A stretch of DNA of 64,000 nt from Tardiphaga sp. (GCA_030147505.1 JASBVG010000118.1:1-64000); one strand, 5' to 3'; counted from the first letter of the stretch, positions 1 to 8,210 are shown. Notes: generated from the letters alone by a model not told the origin. A program made the numbers and translations.

Positions 1-134
1 GACCGTATTTACGCCTTACGGTCATAAAACATCAGGTGTGGTGAAAGCTGCACAGGTCCGAGCGAGCGCCAGATGAGGCCGGCCCATAGGGGGCGAGTAT
101 CACAAGCCATGGATCGGGTGGCAGGTATAAAGGG

Positions 135-165
135 AAGCCCGCCAGCGATGGCGGGCTTTTCTTTT
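135..165 (+). terminator. Rho-independent terminator
   Basis: A perfect 9-bp GC-rich stem (positions 135-143 with 150-158) encloses a 6-base loop and is followed on the plus strand by a T-rich run. It would end a transcript entering from the left edge of the window. On the minus strand the run after the stem is not T-rich, so it serves the convergent ImmA-type gene poorly. Confidence 0.7.
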
Positions 166-187
166 GGGGCAACGATGATCCCTGACG

Positions 188-946
188 CTATTTTGCTGCA
201 AGCATGGCCTTCTCGTCCACGAGCACCAGGCTGAGGGTCTCGTCGCGGGCCGTCCGGATGGTCTGTTCCCGGACATCGAAGCGGTTTGCATCGAAGCGGT
301 TGAGCCAGGTCGCCGCGCTCACCTTGCGTGGCGCCGTGTCGTCGGGGCGGCCTCCGAACTGCACGCCGAATGCGGAGCTCTTTGGGTCGAGGTCGTCCCG
401 CGGCAACCACGCCCGGTCGATGCTCCGTGCCCGCGCGAACCACTTTCGCCCGCGAGGCGTATGGCACACCACGAATCCTTGAAGATGGCCGAGTTCGACG
501 AGTCGGATCGCGGTCGCGGTGACGCTCGTCTTGAAGGTCTCGGCCAGTTCGCCGATCGTTTTGAACGTGAACGTGCCCACCTGTCGGGCCAGCGGCTCGA
601 AAAGGTAACGCGGCATCAGGAGGTCGGCCGCGTATCCATCCGCCACCTTCTCGGCGGATTGAGCTTCCCGCGGCCGATATTCGTCGACCCGGCAGACCAG
701 CGTCTTGCCGCGATGGAAGCGCCAGTGACCGAGTTCGTGCGCGATCGAAAACCGCTTCCGGCGTGCCGAGCTTCCGGATTTCACGGTGATGATCGCCTTG
801 CCGCCGCGCCCCAGAATATGCGCTTCGCAGCCGTTCAAAGGGCAATATCTGACGCGGGCGCCCACGTGATGCGCGATCGCCTCTAGATCTATCTCGGCCG
901 GCGACGTGATGCCGAGTTCGCGCAGCAGGACTTCGGCCGGCGTCAC
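188..946 (-). CDS. ImmA/IrrE-family metallopeptidase
   Basis: This is a soluble zinc peptidase of the ImmA/IrrE family (252 residues from the chosen start). The signature HELGHWRFH lies near residues 70-78, giving the HExxH zinc site, with basic residues just before it. Family members such as B. subtilis ImmA and Deinococcus IrrE cleave a repressor or anti-sigma-like partner after a stress signal. I chose the GTG at 946 because a TGAGG sequence sits 8 bases upstream; the GTG at 952 is too close to it. The gene starts a few bases after the stop of the 134-residue gene and is third in a tight minus-strand operon with it and a sigma-like gene. A role in releasing transcription of the divergent operon is inference. 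The long upstream reading frame in this phase overlaps the neighbour and is not used. Confidence 0.82.
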   Translation of the reverse strand: MTPAEVLLRELGITSPAEIDLEAIAHHVGARVRYCPLNGCEAHILGRGGKAIITVKSGSSARRKRFSIAHELGHWRFHRGKTLVCRVDEYRPREAQSAEKVADGYAADLLMPRYLFEPLARQVGTFTFKTIGELAETFKTSVTATAIRLVELGHLQGFVVCHTPRGRKWFARARSIDRAWLPRDDLDPKSSAFGVQFGGRPDDTAPRKVSAATWLNRFDANRFDVREQTIRTARDETLSLVLVDEKAMLAAK

Positions 947-956
947 AGACACGGCC

Positions 957-1361
957 TCACTTGATGATCCCCAGTTCGCGCATGGCCTGCAGCATGTCGA
1001 GAACGTCGGCGTCCGACAATTCGGTTTCCTTGCGGGCGGCCAGCGTGAAACTGTCGTCGTGGGCATTGGAGGCGAGGGCCTGCCGCAGCCGTTCCCGTGC
1101 CTCGGCTATGGGAATGACCGGCTGAGGCTGGGTCGTCTTGTTCGCGGACGCGCCGGCGCGGGCGGCGTGAAGCCTATCCTTGTTCGCCAGCAAAACCGTT
1201 CTTTCGACCATCGCGCGCATCCGCGCGGCGTTCGCCTCGGGCTCTCCGATGTCTTCGGCATACTGGGCGAGGATCTCGTCGTCTGAGGCCTGCATGATGT
1301 CTTCGACGAAGTGCCGTCCGATGCCTCGGAAACCGCTCTGTCTCTGCTTTCCGCGGGTCAT
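957..1361 (-). CDS. Hypothetical protein (134 aa) between sigma-like and ImmA genes
   Basis: I do not recognise this small, charged, largely helical protein. It has no signal peptide or membrane segment. The ATG at 1361 overlaps the stop of the sigma-like gene upstream (ATGA), and its own stop is followed within about 10 bases by the ImmA/IrrE start, so the three genes are probably translationally coupled. The middle (residues 70-85) is rich in Ala, Thr, Gln and Pro and looks like a linker between two helical parts. By position it could be the partner or cleavage target of the ImmA-type peptidase, or an anti-sigma factor for the sigma-like protein; that is inference only. The same frame stays open far upstream, but that part overlaps the sigma-like gene and has shadow-like composition. 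Confidence 0.6.
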   Translation of the reverse strand: MTRGKQRQSGFRGIGRHFVEDIMQASDDEILAQYAEDIGEPEANAARMRAMVERTVLLANKDRLHAARAGASANKTTQPQPVIPIAEARERLRQALASNAHDDSFTLAARKETELSDADVLDMLQAMRELGIIK

Positions 1362-1966
1362 GTCCGGTATCCCTTGGGACGGAGTTTGAGAAGTCTGCGC
1401 CGTATCAGGGTTCGCTTGGTTGCATAGGCTGTGCCGTCCAGTCCCGTAAGTTCCTTGAGCTGATCGGCATCGAACTCGGCCAGGATACCCTCGACGAGAT
1501 CGCGCGCCACGGTATCGTCGTCGAAAATCGCCAAGATTTCGTTCCGCCCGTCGTCGTAGGCCTTCTGCTCTTCCGCCGACCACTCCGCTGCGGGCGAGTC
1601 GATCCCATCCTCGATCCCCGCCTGGACGGTGGGCAGATGCACAAGCTGATTGTGCGCCTTTTCCCTCTCTCCGTCCGCGATGCTGCTCATGGTGTCGATC
1701 AGGTGCTTCACGACATCGACCTCCACCGGACAATTCCGGGTGCCCCGCAACGTCCGGAAGACGGCCTCCTGCGACAGGTCGTCTGACTCCCATCCCGTCC
1801 CGAACGAGAACGACCTCGCGACGGAATCGATCCTCGCCCATTCGGCGGTGCTGAGGCCGCAGATCGCGGCCTCCACCTCCTGGCGGGATCGGACGGCCTT
1901 CTGGTCTTGGCGTTGCAAGCGTTCCCCCTCCTCTCCCATGCGGCGCGCTGCGGCGGGCTCGGACAT
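1358..1966 (-). CDS. Sigma-70-like regulatory protein
   Basis: This 202-residue protein has the layout of a small sigma factor. A helical region with the string DDLSQEAVFRTLRG resembles sigma region 2 (residues about 60-80). The C-terminal part contains LTGLDGTAYATKRTLIRRRL, which looks like a region 4 helix-turn-helix. The middle is acidic and longer than in normal ECF factors. It is the first gene of the minus-strand arm and diverges from the metallo-beta-lactamase operon across a gap of under 200 bases, so it may control one or both arms. Alternatively it could be a non-sigma DNA-binding protein with a similar fold. Its stop overlaps the next start by four bases. Start choice is uncertain: a second ATG lies nine codons downstream, and neither has a strong ribosome-binding site. 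Confidence 0.55.
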   Translation of the reverse strand: MSEPAAARRMGEEGERLQRQDQKAVRSRQEVEAAICGLSTAEWARIDSVARSFSFGTGWESDDLSQEAVFRTLRGTRNCPVEVDVVKHLIDTMSSIADGEREKAHNQLVHLPTVQAGIEDGIDSPAAEWSAEEQKAYDDGRNEILAIFDDDTVARDLVEGILAEFDADQLKELTGLDGTAYATKRTLIRRRLLKLRPKGYRT

Positions 1967-2154
1967 GCTCGCTGATTATTTTTTTGGCGCATGTCCGCGG
2001 GCAGGGTTCGGCCCCGCATAGGTCAATAGGAACCGCCTTCTTGGAGCAACCCAGGGGCGAATACAACCGTCGGCTCCGGCCGAACGGTGCGATGGGCGGA
2101 ATCACCGTCAGCCGTCGCCGGTCGGGAACGGACTGACGGATCATGAGGACCACG
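1967..2154. promoter_or_regulatory. Divergent control region between the two arms
   Basis: This short gap separates the sigma-like gene (minus) from the metallo-beta-lactamase gene (plus) and must hold both promoters. A run of seven T next to an AT-rich patch (about 1975-1985) stands out from the GC-rich surroundings. I could not assign -35 or -10 boxes with confidence. Confidence 0.4.
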
Positions 2155-3306
2155 ATGGCAGTCAAGACATCACATTTCAAAGTCGACAACGGAGACATGA
2201 CGCTGATCGAGCTGGAGTCCGGTCGCCGGATCCTTGCGGACATCAACATCCGGTGCGCCGCCGACGACGAGGACGACGACACGCCGGACGTCGCCAAGCA
2301 GCTCCGCAAGAGATTGGACCGCGACGACAAGGATAGGCTGTTCGTGGACGCCTTCCTCAACACCCATCCCGACGCAGATCACATCCGCGGTCTGGAGAAG
2401 CATTTCCATCTCGGCGACCCGTCGACCTGGTCGAAGGCTGACGACAAGATCATCATCCGCGAGATGTGGTCGTCGCCGATCGTGTTCCGCCGTGCCAAGG
2501 CCAAGGACGAGGACCACGTGCTCTGCGCGGACGCGGAAGCCTGGCGCGACGAGGCGCGCCGGCGCGTGAAGAAGTACAGAGCGGACGGCTCGCTCGCCGA
2601 CGGCAACCGCATCGTCATCCTGGGCGAGGACGTCGACGGCAAGACGGACGATCTCGGCGCGATCCTGGTGAAGGTCGACGAGGTCTTCTCGAAGATCTGC
2701 GGCCAGACCGACACGTCGTTCGAGGCCCGGCTGCTGGCGCCGATGCCCGCGGCCGACGACAAGGAGGAGGATGTCCTCACCAAGAACAATTCCAGCGTCA
2801 TCATCCGCATCGACCTGAAGGTCTCGAAGGCCGTCAAGGCGCGCTACCTGCTCGGCGGGGATGCCGAGGTGGCGATCTGGGACCGCATCTGGGATCGCAA
2901 TGCGAAGACGCCGGAACGTCTGGAATACGACGTGCTGATCGCGCCGCACCACTGCTCCTGGCACAGCCTGTCCTATGATAGCTGGTCGAAACTGGGCGAG
3001 AAGGCCAAGGTGTCGCAAAAGGCGCGCAACGCGCTCGGACAGGCCCTGAGCGGCGCCCTGGCGGTGTCCAGCAGCAAGACGGTCGTGGACGACGAGAGCG
3101 ACCCGCCCTGCATCCGCGCCAAGCGTGAATATCTCGACATCCTCGACGACGTGAAGGGCGAATTCAAGTGCGTCGCCGACGGCCCGGGCGACGACCCGCT
3201 GGTGATCGAGGTCACTTCCGCGGGCCCGCGGCTGAAACGGGCGGTGTTCGGTGTGAGCGTCGCCGCCGGCACCGGCATCGGGAGCCAGCCGCTGGCCCAT
3301 GGATGA
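2155..3306 (+). CDS. ComEC-like metallo-beta-lactamase-fold hydrolase
   Basis: This is a 383-residue cytoplasmic MBL-fold protein. Residues 70-78 read THPDADHIR, the HxDxDH form of the MBL metal motif seen in the ComEC/Rec2 branch, where the second His is replaced by Asp. Further metal or fold positions are suggested by YLLGGDAE and IAPHHCSWHS downstream. An acidic stretch after residue 35 is unusual. ComEC-type MBL domains are associated with DNA hydrolysis; phosphodiesterase activity here is inference. The ATG at 2155 has GAGGA six bases upstream and is preferred over the ATG at 2143. The last codons overlap the start of the E2-E1-JAB gene. The protein ends in a flexible tail finishing in glycine (QPLAHG), of interest beside an E1 enzyme. 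MBL genes next to E1/E2/JAB genes have been described in comparative genomics of prokaryotic ubiquitin-like systems. Confidence 0.75.
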   Translation: MAVKTSHFKVDNGDMTLIELESGRRILADINIRCAADDEDDDTPDVAKQLRKRLDRDDKDRLFVDAFLNTHPDADHIRGLEKHFHLGDPSTWSKADDKIIIREMWSSPIVFRRAKAKDEDHVLCADAEAWRDEARRRVKKYRADGSLADGNRIVILGEDVDGKTDDLGAILVKVDEVFSKICGQTDTSFEARLLAPMPAADDKEEDVLTKNNSSVIIRIDLKVSKAVKARYLLGGDAEVAIWDRIWDRNAKTPERLEYDVLIAPHHCSWHSLSYDSWSKLGEKAKVSQKARNALGQALSGALAVSSSKTVVDDESDPPCIRAKREYLDILDDVKGEFKCVADGPGDDPLVIEVTSAGPRLKRAVFGVSVAAGTGIGSQPLAHG

Positions 3307-5620
3307 CCGCATGTCGGAGGTCGAGACCGAACGGATCCCGGTAAGCGTGCGGCGTGCGCTCCGCTTCCTGGAGGCGCACCCCTCGGTGGAGCGCGTGACG
3401 GCGCATCGTGTCGAGAGGAGCGATGTCACGGTCGCCGTCGTCGAGATCCGGACCGAGCTTGCGAACGCATGGCGGGCGGCGGGCGTCAGCCCGTCCGGCG
3501 TGCGCGCCGTCGAACCGGTGTCGTTCGTGTTCAGTGCCGCTTACCCTCTGAGCGCGCCGCGCATCCTGCTGCGGCGCGATTTCAACCGCAGCCATCCGCA
3601 TATCCAGCCCGCCCATGCCGGCACTCTTCCCGAACCCTGCCTCGTCGCCGGCTCGCCGAGAGAGGTGCTCCGGGTCAGGGGAATGGCGGGCCTGTTCGAG
3701 CAGCTCGTCGATTGGCTGGACAAGGCCGCCACGGCTCAACTGATCGATCCGCAGCACGGTTGGGAGCCGGTCCGACGCGACGGGATTGACGACTTCGTGG
3801 TCGCGGATGCGGACTGGCTGACGTCGCTGCCCGGCCGCGACGGCCGGTGCGCCGTGTATCGGGCATGGTACTACGCAGCCACGGAAGGCGAGCATACGAC
3901 CTACCGCATCGGTTTGCATCAGGCGGATCCGGTGCCGCTCGGTCCCAAATTCGCCGATGGCTGGGCCTATGAGCCAGCCGGTCCGAACGCACGCACGGGC
4001 ACGACGCATGCGATCGTCGCGTGGTCGGGCAGGTTGCCATCCGGCAAGCCGTTCGTGGCTGGCGAATACCAGCCGGAGAACGTCACGACGATCGACGAGC
4101 TTCTGGCCCGCGCCGAGACGCTCGGCTGCCGCGAGTTTCTCGCGCCCAAGCTGGCGATGCTTCAGAGCCGGATGCCGGGGTCCGGGCTCCGCAAGAGCCA
4201 GCCGGTCGCGGTGCTTCTGCTGGCGAGGCGCCCGTGCGACGTCATCGGCACGGGCTCCCCGATCGAGATCTGCCCCTACGTGGTCGAGCTGCGGAAGGCC
4301 GAGGCCCTGACGCCGGGAAGCGACACGGCGGTTCGGACGGCGATGCACCGCGACGAGATATCGTCCCGTCTGCTCCGGCGCGCGGCGGGAGATGCCGGCG
4401 ATGCCGTCCGTCCCTGGACGCTGATCGGTTGCGGCAGCGTCGGCTCCAAGGTCGCCGTGCATCTGTCGAAGTCCGGACGGGGGCCAGCCTCGGTCGTCGA
4501 TAGCGCCGACATGCAGCCGCACAATTTCGCCCGGCACGGGACGCTGCCCTCCGACAGCAAGGTGGAGAGCTTCTGGTTCGTGCCGAAGGCGCACCATCTG
4601 GCGGAATCGCTGGCGCCGCTCCGTCAAATGGCGGCTCCCCATCAGACTGACGTGGTCAGCCTCGCGTTCTCGGAGCGGTCGATCGCATCGGTTGTCGCGC
4701 CGGACAGCTTCGCGGTGGTGAACACGACAGGGTCGGCCAGCGTCCGCGAAGCGCTCGTCATGGCCGACGTCGCAGCAAACCGTCCGCGCCTGATCGAGGC
4801 CTGCGTCCTCGGCATCGGCAGCGTCGCGATGGTGTCCGTCGAGGGGCCGTGTGCCAATCCCTCCTCGACCGACCTGATCTGCGAAGCCTATCGCCAGATC
4901 AACGCCGACGCCGGCCTGCGGGCCGATGTCTTCAACACGGCGGCCGAGGCCATCGCGATCGGACAGGGCTGCTCGGCCGCGACGCTGCCGCTCTCCGATG
5001 CGCGGCTTTCGGCACTGAGCGCGCCGATGGCGGAGCGGATCATGCAGCTCCAGCGGCAGGGGCTGCCGGAAGCAGGCGAGCTGTCGATCGGCAGGATCGC
5101 CGAGGACGGCCTGAGCCAGACATGGCAGCGGAGCGAGGTCGCGCCGCGGATCGTCGTCAGCAAGGAAGGGATCAGCGAGGTGCGTCTCGGCCCCGACGCC
5201 GACAGGCAGATCCGGGACGCGGTCGCTGCACGCCGAGGCACCGAGACCGGCGGCATCCTGATCGGGCGGTATTCCGACGTAAGCGACACCTTCCACGTGG
5301 TCGACGTATTGCCGGCCCCGCCCGACAGCAAATTCTCGCGCGACGAATTCGTCCTCGGTACTGAAGGTCTGCGCCCGGTGCTGCGCGACCTCATCGAGGG
5401 ATCCGGCGGCGCTCTCTACGCGCTCGGCACCTGGCACAATCACCTGGTCCCGAGCGGACCATCGGCACTCGACCTGAGGACCGCCGCGCTCCTTTGCGTC
5501 AGCCAGTTCTTCCCGTTGCTGATGCTCATTCACACGCCGGCCGGCTACACGCACTTCACCGCCGAAGCGCTGTCGGAGGCCGCCGCACCGAAGGTTCTCG
5601 AAGACGGAGCAACGCGATGA
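3299..5620 (+). CDS. E2-like / ThiF (E1) / JAB triple-domain protein
   Basis: This 773-residue protein appears to join three ubiquitin-pathway activities. Residues about 15-145 are E2-like: AYPLSAPRI matches the YPxxPP-type turn, and HPHIQPAHAGTLPEPCL places the likely catalytic cysteine at Cys114. Residues about 370-530 are ThiF/E1-like: LIGCGSVGSK (nucleotide loop 377-382) is followed by a strand ending VVDSAD, and Cys502 and Cys518 are candidate thiol carriers. Residues about 630-760 form a JAB/JAMM peptidase with Glu649 (TETGGILIG), His713 and His715 (TWHNH), Ser722 and Asp725, so the zinc site is complete. The E2-E1 order resembles Cap2 of type II CBASS and the JAB resembles Cap3, here in one chain. 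The start overlaps the upstream gene by eight bases and the stop overlaps the next gene (ATGA). A substrate is not evident. Confidence 0.85.
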   Translation: MDDRMSEVETERIPVSVRRALRFLEAHPSVERVTAHRVERSDVTVAVVEIRTELANAWRAAGVSPSGVRAVEPVSFVFSAAYPLSAPRILLRRDFNRSHPHIQPAHAGTLPEPCLVAGSPREVLRVRGMAGLFEQLVDWLDKAATAQLIDPQHGWEPVRRDGIDDFVVADADWLTSLPGRDGRCAVYRAWYYAATEGEHTTYRIGLHQADPVPLGPKFADGWAYEPAGPNARTGTTHAIVAWSGRLPSGKPFVAGEYQPENVTTIDELLARAETLGCREFLAPKLAMLQSRMPGSGLRKSQPVAVLLLARRPCDVIGTGSPIEICPYVVELRKAEALTPGSDTAVRTAMHRDEISSRLLRRAAGDAGDAVRPWTLIGCGSVGSKVAVHLSKSGRGPASVVDSADMQPHNFARHGTLPSDSKVESFWFVPKAHHLAESLAPLRQMAAPHQTDVVSLAFSERSIASVVAPDSFAVVNTTGSASVREALVMADVAANRPRLIEACVLGIGSVAMVSVEGPCANPSSTDLICEAYRQINADAGLRADVFNTAAEAIAIGQGCSAATLPLSDARLSALSAPMAERIMQLQRQGLPEAGELSIGRIAEDGLSQTWQRSEVAPRIVVSKEGISEVRLGPDADRQIRDAVAARRGTETGGILIGRYSDVSDTFHVVDVLPAPPDSKFSRDEFVLGTEGLRPVLRDLIEGSGGALYALGTWHNHLVPSGPSALDLRTAALLCVSQFFPLLMLIHTPAGYTHFTAEALSEAAAPKVLEDGATR

Positions 5621-6423
5621 AGTACCCGATCGATGCCTACACGATGCGTGCCCGACTCGTTCCTGCGGTGATAGGCGGAGCGCCCGCCTTCGCGTTCGTC
5701 GCGATCTTCATCGCATGGGGAGGCATCGCGCTGACGAACCTGATCGCGGGCACCGCGCTCATCGTCCTGTTCGGCGTATTCGCCGATGTGGCGCGCCGCC
5801 GCGGCCGGGCGATCGAGCCGGCGATCATCGAAAAGATGTGCGGTCTGCCGACGACGGTGACGTTGCGGCATCGCGACCCAACGTACGACGCGGCGACCAA
5901 GTCCGGTTTCCATGCATTCATCGCTCGGAAGCTGGGCGAAGCCGCTCCGTCCAGCGACGAGGAAACCGCCGATCCCGAAGCCGCGGACGCCTTCTATGAG
6001 CGCGGGACCGCATGGCTGCGCGAGAACACCCGGAACAGGAAGAAGTTCGACATCCTCTTCAACGAGAATGTCGATTACGGCTTCCGCCGCAACCTGCTCG
6101 GTCTGAAGCGGCCCGCGTTCCTTATCAACGCAGTGGTCATCCTCGTCTGCATCGGGATTTTCTGGTACCGGTGGCCGGTCGATCTCGCGAACAGCTTCGA
6201 TGCAAGGCTGCTGGTGGTGATCCTGATCGCCCTGATCCATGCAGCCTACCTTGCTCTGTTCGTGACGGAGCAGGGAGTGTTCGAAGCTTCCCGGTCCTAC
6301 GCGAGACAACTGCTGCTCTCCACGCGTTCGCCGCACTTGAACAAGGATTCGAAAAGGGGTCCTGCAGCACCGAAGACATCCAGGAAGCGCGTGTCCCGGC
6401 CAATCACCGAACAAGGAGCATGA
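5617..6423 (+). CDS. Four-helix inner-membrane protein of unknown family
   Basis: The protein has 268 residues. Two hydrophobic helices lie near the N-terminus (about residues 15-32 and 37-55), followed by a soluble central part of roughly 110 residues with an acidic insert, then a second pair of helices (about 170-188 and 200-220) and a basic C-terminal tail. The layout suggests a helical hairpin, a cytoplasmic domain and a second hairpin. I do not recognise the family. The start overlaps the JAB stop (ATGA) and the stop overlaps a possible start of the DUF2235 gene, so it belongs to the same operon. It may anchor or regulate the lipase-like protein downstream, or be a membrane-disrupting effector itself; both are inference. 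The longer frame beginning at 5494 lies inside the upstream gene and is rejected. Confidence 0.7.
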   Translation: MKYPIDAYTMRARLVPAVIGGAPAFAFVAIFIAWGGIALTNLIAGTALIVLFGVFADVARRRGRAIEPAIIEKMCGLPTTVTLRHRDPTYDAATKSGFHAFIARKLGEAAPSSDEETADPEAADAFYERGTAWLRENTRNRKKFDILFNENVDYGFRRNLLGLKRPAFLINAVVILVCIGIFWYRWPVDLANSFDARLLVVILIALIHAAYLALFVTEQGVFEASRSYARQLLLSTRSPHLNKDSKRGPAAPKTSRKRVSRPITEQGA

Positions 6424-6428
6424 CGGCC

Positions 6429-7982
6429 ATGACGGTCTCGGAGAGGATTCCCGCAGCAGACTCCGGCGCTATCGTGCCGGACAGGTGGGACGACGACGAC
6501 ACCCCGTACCGGATGCCCGCATTTTCCGGCCGCAACATCCTCGTCTTCTCTGACGGCACGGGGCAGGCCGGCGGCGTCGAGGTCGATGAATTCAGGAGCA
6601 ACGTCTACAAGCTCTTCAGAGCGACGCGCTGCGGTCCGGACACGATCATCGATCCGGATCATCAACTGGCGTTCTACGACCCCGGCCTCGGCTCCAAGCT
6701 GGCCGGCGACGACATCAAGGTCCCCGTCATGCGTCGCGTCTACAACGGCCTCAGCAGCGTGACCGGCCTCGGGATCACCGGCAACCTCGTCGATTGCTAC
6801 GCCGCTCTCATGCGCCTGTGGCGTCCCGGCGACCGCATCTTCCTGTTCGGCTTCAGCCGCGGCGCGTATACGGTCCGCTGCCTTGCCGGCGTGCTCGGCT
6901 TGTGCGGAATCCCGACCCGGATGCCGGACGGTTCCCCGCTCCTGCGGGACCCCGACACGCTGAAGGCGGTCGCGACCGAAGCCGTGAAGCGCGTCTACCG
7001 ACATGGCAGTGGGGCGGCGGACAGGGACGAAGACAACGCGACGGATCGCACCAGGTCTCTCAAGGCGCAGCGCGCCGTGCTTGGCGATCAGTTCAGGCAA
7101 CGCTATGCCTCCGAGGAAGCCGGCGTCTCCAACGCCGTGCCGCACTTCATCGGCGTGTGGGACACCGTCGCCGCGATCGGCGTCAGTTCGTCGCTCGTTC
7201 CCTGGCTATGGACGGCGGCTGCCGTCATCGTATGCGGATTGTCGGCGCTCCTTGCATGGTTTCTCACACGATACGATTTCGTCTTCTGGATGACGTGGGT
7301 CGAGACCGTTGCCGCCGTCGGCTTCGCGGGTCTCGCATCGTACTATCTGCTGCGGCTCAAGGTCTCGTTCGGCGTACCCGGTTTCAAATGGTGGCAAACG
7401 GTGCATCTGACGAACGTGCAGATGAAGTTTTTCGATCGTCACCTGAATCCGCAAGTCCGGTACGCACGCCACGCTCTTTCCCTCGACGAACGGCGAGCTG
7501 ACTTCGACCGCGTGCCTTGGGCGAACGATGCGGATCCCCCCAACCGGGAGGTCGAGGAAGGCGCGTATCTGAGGCAGCTATGGTTCGCGGGCAACCATTC
7601 GGACGTCGGGGGCAGCTATCCCGAAAACGAATCCAGATTGTCGGACATCGCACTCAAGTGGATGGCGAACCAGGCGAAGAAGGCGGGCCTGCTGGTCAAC
7701 GAAAACCTGTTGTCGACCTACGGCCGCCATACCGGGCAGCAGCACGACGAATGCAGGACTGGCGTGCGGCTGCTGTTCTGGCGACTGAAGTGGAAGGAAA
7801 AGGCGCGGAAGATCGTTCCCAAGGCCACTTATCATCCCTCGGTCATGCGGCGTTTCAAGGAAACCCGCGTCCTCGTCTATGACAAGGAGCAACCCTATCG
7901 ACCGGATCTTCTCGCCGGCCATGTCGATTTCAAGGACGTCTACGCAGCAGAGACGAGCCCTCCTCAGACTGCGACCAGCTAG
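6429..7982 (+). CDS. DUF2235 (Tle1-like) alpha/beta hydrolase with two membrane helices
   Basis: This 517-residue protein belongs to the DUF2235 family, which includes the type VI phospholipase effector Tle1. FGFSRGAYTVR gives the GxSxG nucleophile elbow (Ser143). GVWDTVAAIG provides the acid (Asp245), and FAGNHSDVGGSY the histidine (His390). The N-terminal strand reads ILVFSDGTG, typical of the family. Two hydrophobic helices (about 258-280 and 283-309) are inserted between the acid and the histidine, so the enzyme is probably membrane-bound and may attack membrane lipid in the producing cell. As the last gene of the E2-E1-JAB operon it is the best candidate for the effector, in the place a phospholipase holds in some CBASS operons; that role is inference. 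AGGAG ends ten bases before the ATG at 6429; an alternative ATG at 6420 overlaps the upstream stop. Confidence 0.82.
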   Translation: MTVSERIPAADSGAIVPDRWDDDDTPYRMPAFSGRNILVFSDGTGQAGGVEVDEFRSNVYKLFRATRCGPDTIIDPDHQLAFYDPGLGSKLAGDDIKVPVMRRVYNGLSSVTGLGITGNLVDCYAALMRLWRPGDRIFLFGFSRGAYTVRCLAGVLGLCGIPTRMPDGSPLLRDPDTLKAVATEAVKRVYRHGSGAADRDEDNATDRTRSLKAQRAVLGDQFRQRYASEEAGVSNAVPHFIGVWDTVAAIGVSSSLVPWLWTAAAVIVCGLSALLAWFLTRYDFVFWMTWVETVAAVGFAGLASYYLLRLKVSFGVPGFKWWQTVHLTNVQMKFFDRHLNPQVRYARHALSLDERRADFDRVPWANDADPPNREVEEGAYLRQLWFAGNHSDVGGSYPENESRLSDIALKWMANQAKKAGLLVNENLLSTYGRHTGQQHDECRTGVRLLFWRLKWKEKARKIVPKATYHPSVMRRFKETRVLVYDKEQPYRPDLLAGHVDFKDVYAAETSPPQTATS

Positions 7983-8182
7983 GCGCTCCGGCGGCCTTCG
8001 CCGTGACGGCAAACGGATGCGGGCCAGCAGGCTGTCGACGCGCATCCGGATTGGGACTTGGGATCCTGGCGAGACTTGTCTCCGGCGAAAATGTGGTACA
8101 CAGTGGTGGCCACAAAAAATACGCCGGTCTTCCGGAAATGCCTTGTTTTAGGGGTTTTCTTGGGTGCCTGCGGCCACCGGCT

Positions 8183-8210
8183 GAGAATCCCACCCTTTCC
8201 GCCACTATAG
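8183..8210 (+). other. Candidate attachment site: tRNA-Ser 3'-end-like sequence
   Basis: The stretch GAATCCCACCCTTTCCGCCA (8185-8204) reads like the T-arm and acceptor end, including CCA, of a bacterial tRNA-Ser gene, but no complete tRNA precedes it. It lies about 65 bases before the start of a tyrosine recombinase, the usual place for an attachment site. A similar sequence lies at 59205-59230. Site status is inference. Confidence 0.4.

Noticed and set aside
2170-5554. Long antisense frames opposite the MBL and E2-E1-JAB genes
   Set aside because: They mirror well-supported plus-strand genes and have shadow composition.
8183-8210. A complete tRNA-Ser gene
   Set aside because: Only the 3' arm and CCA end can be read; the upstream bases do not fold into the rest of a tRNA.
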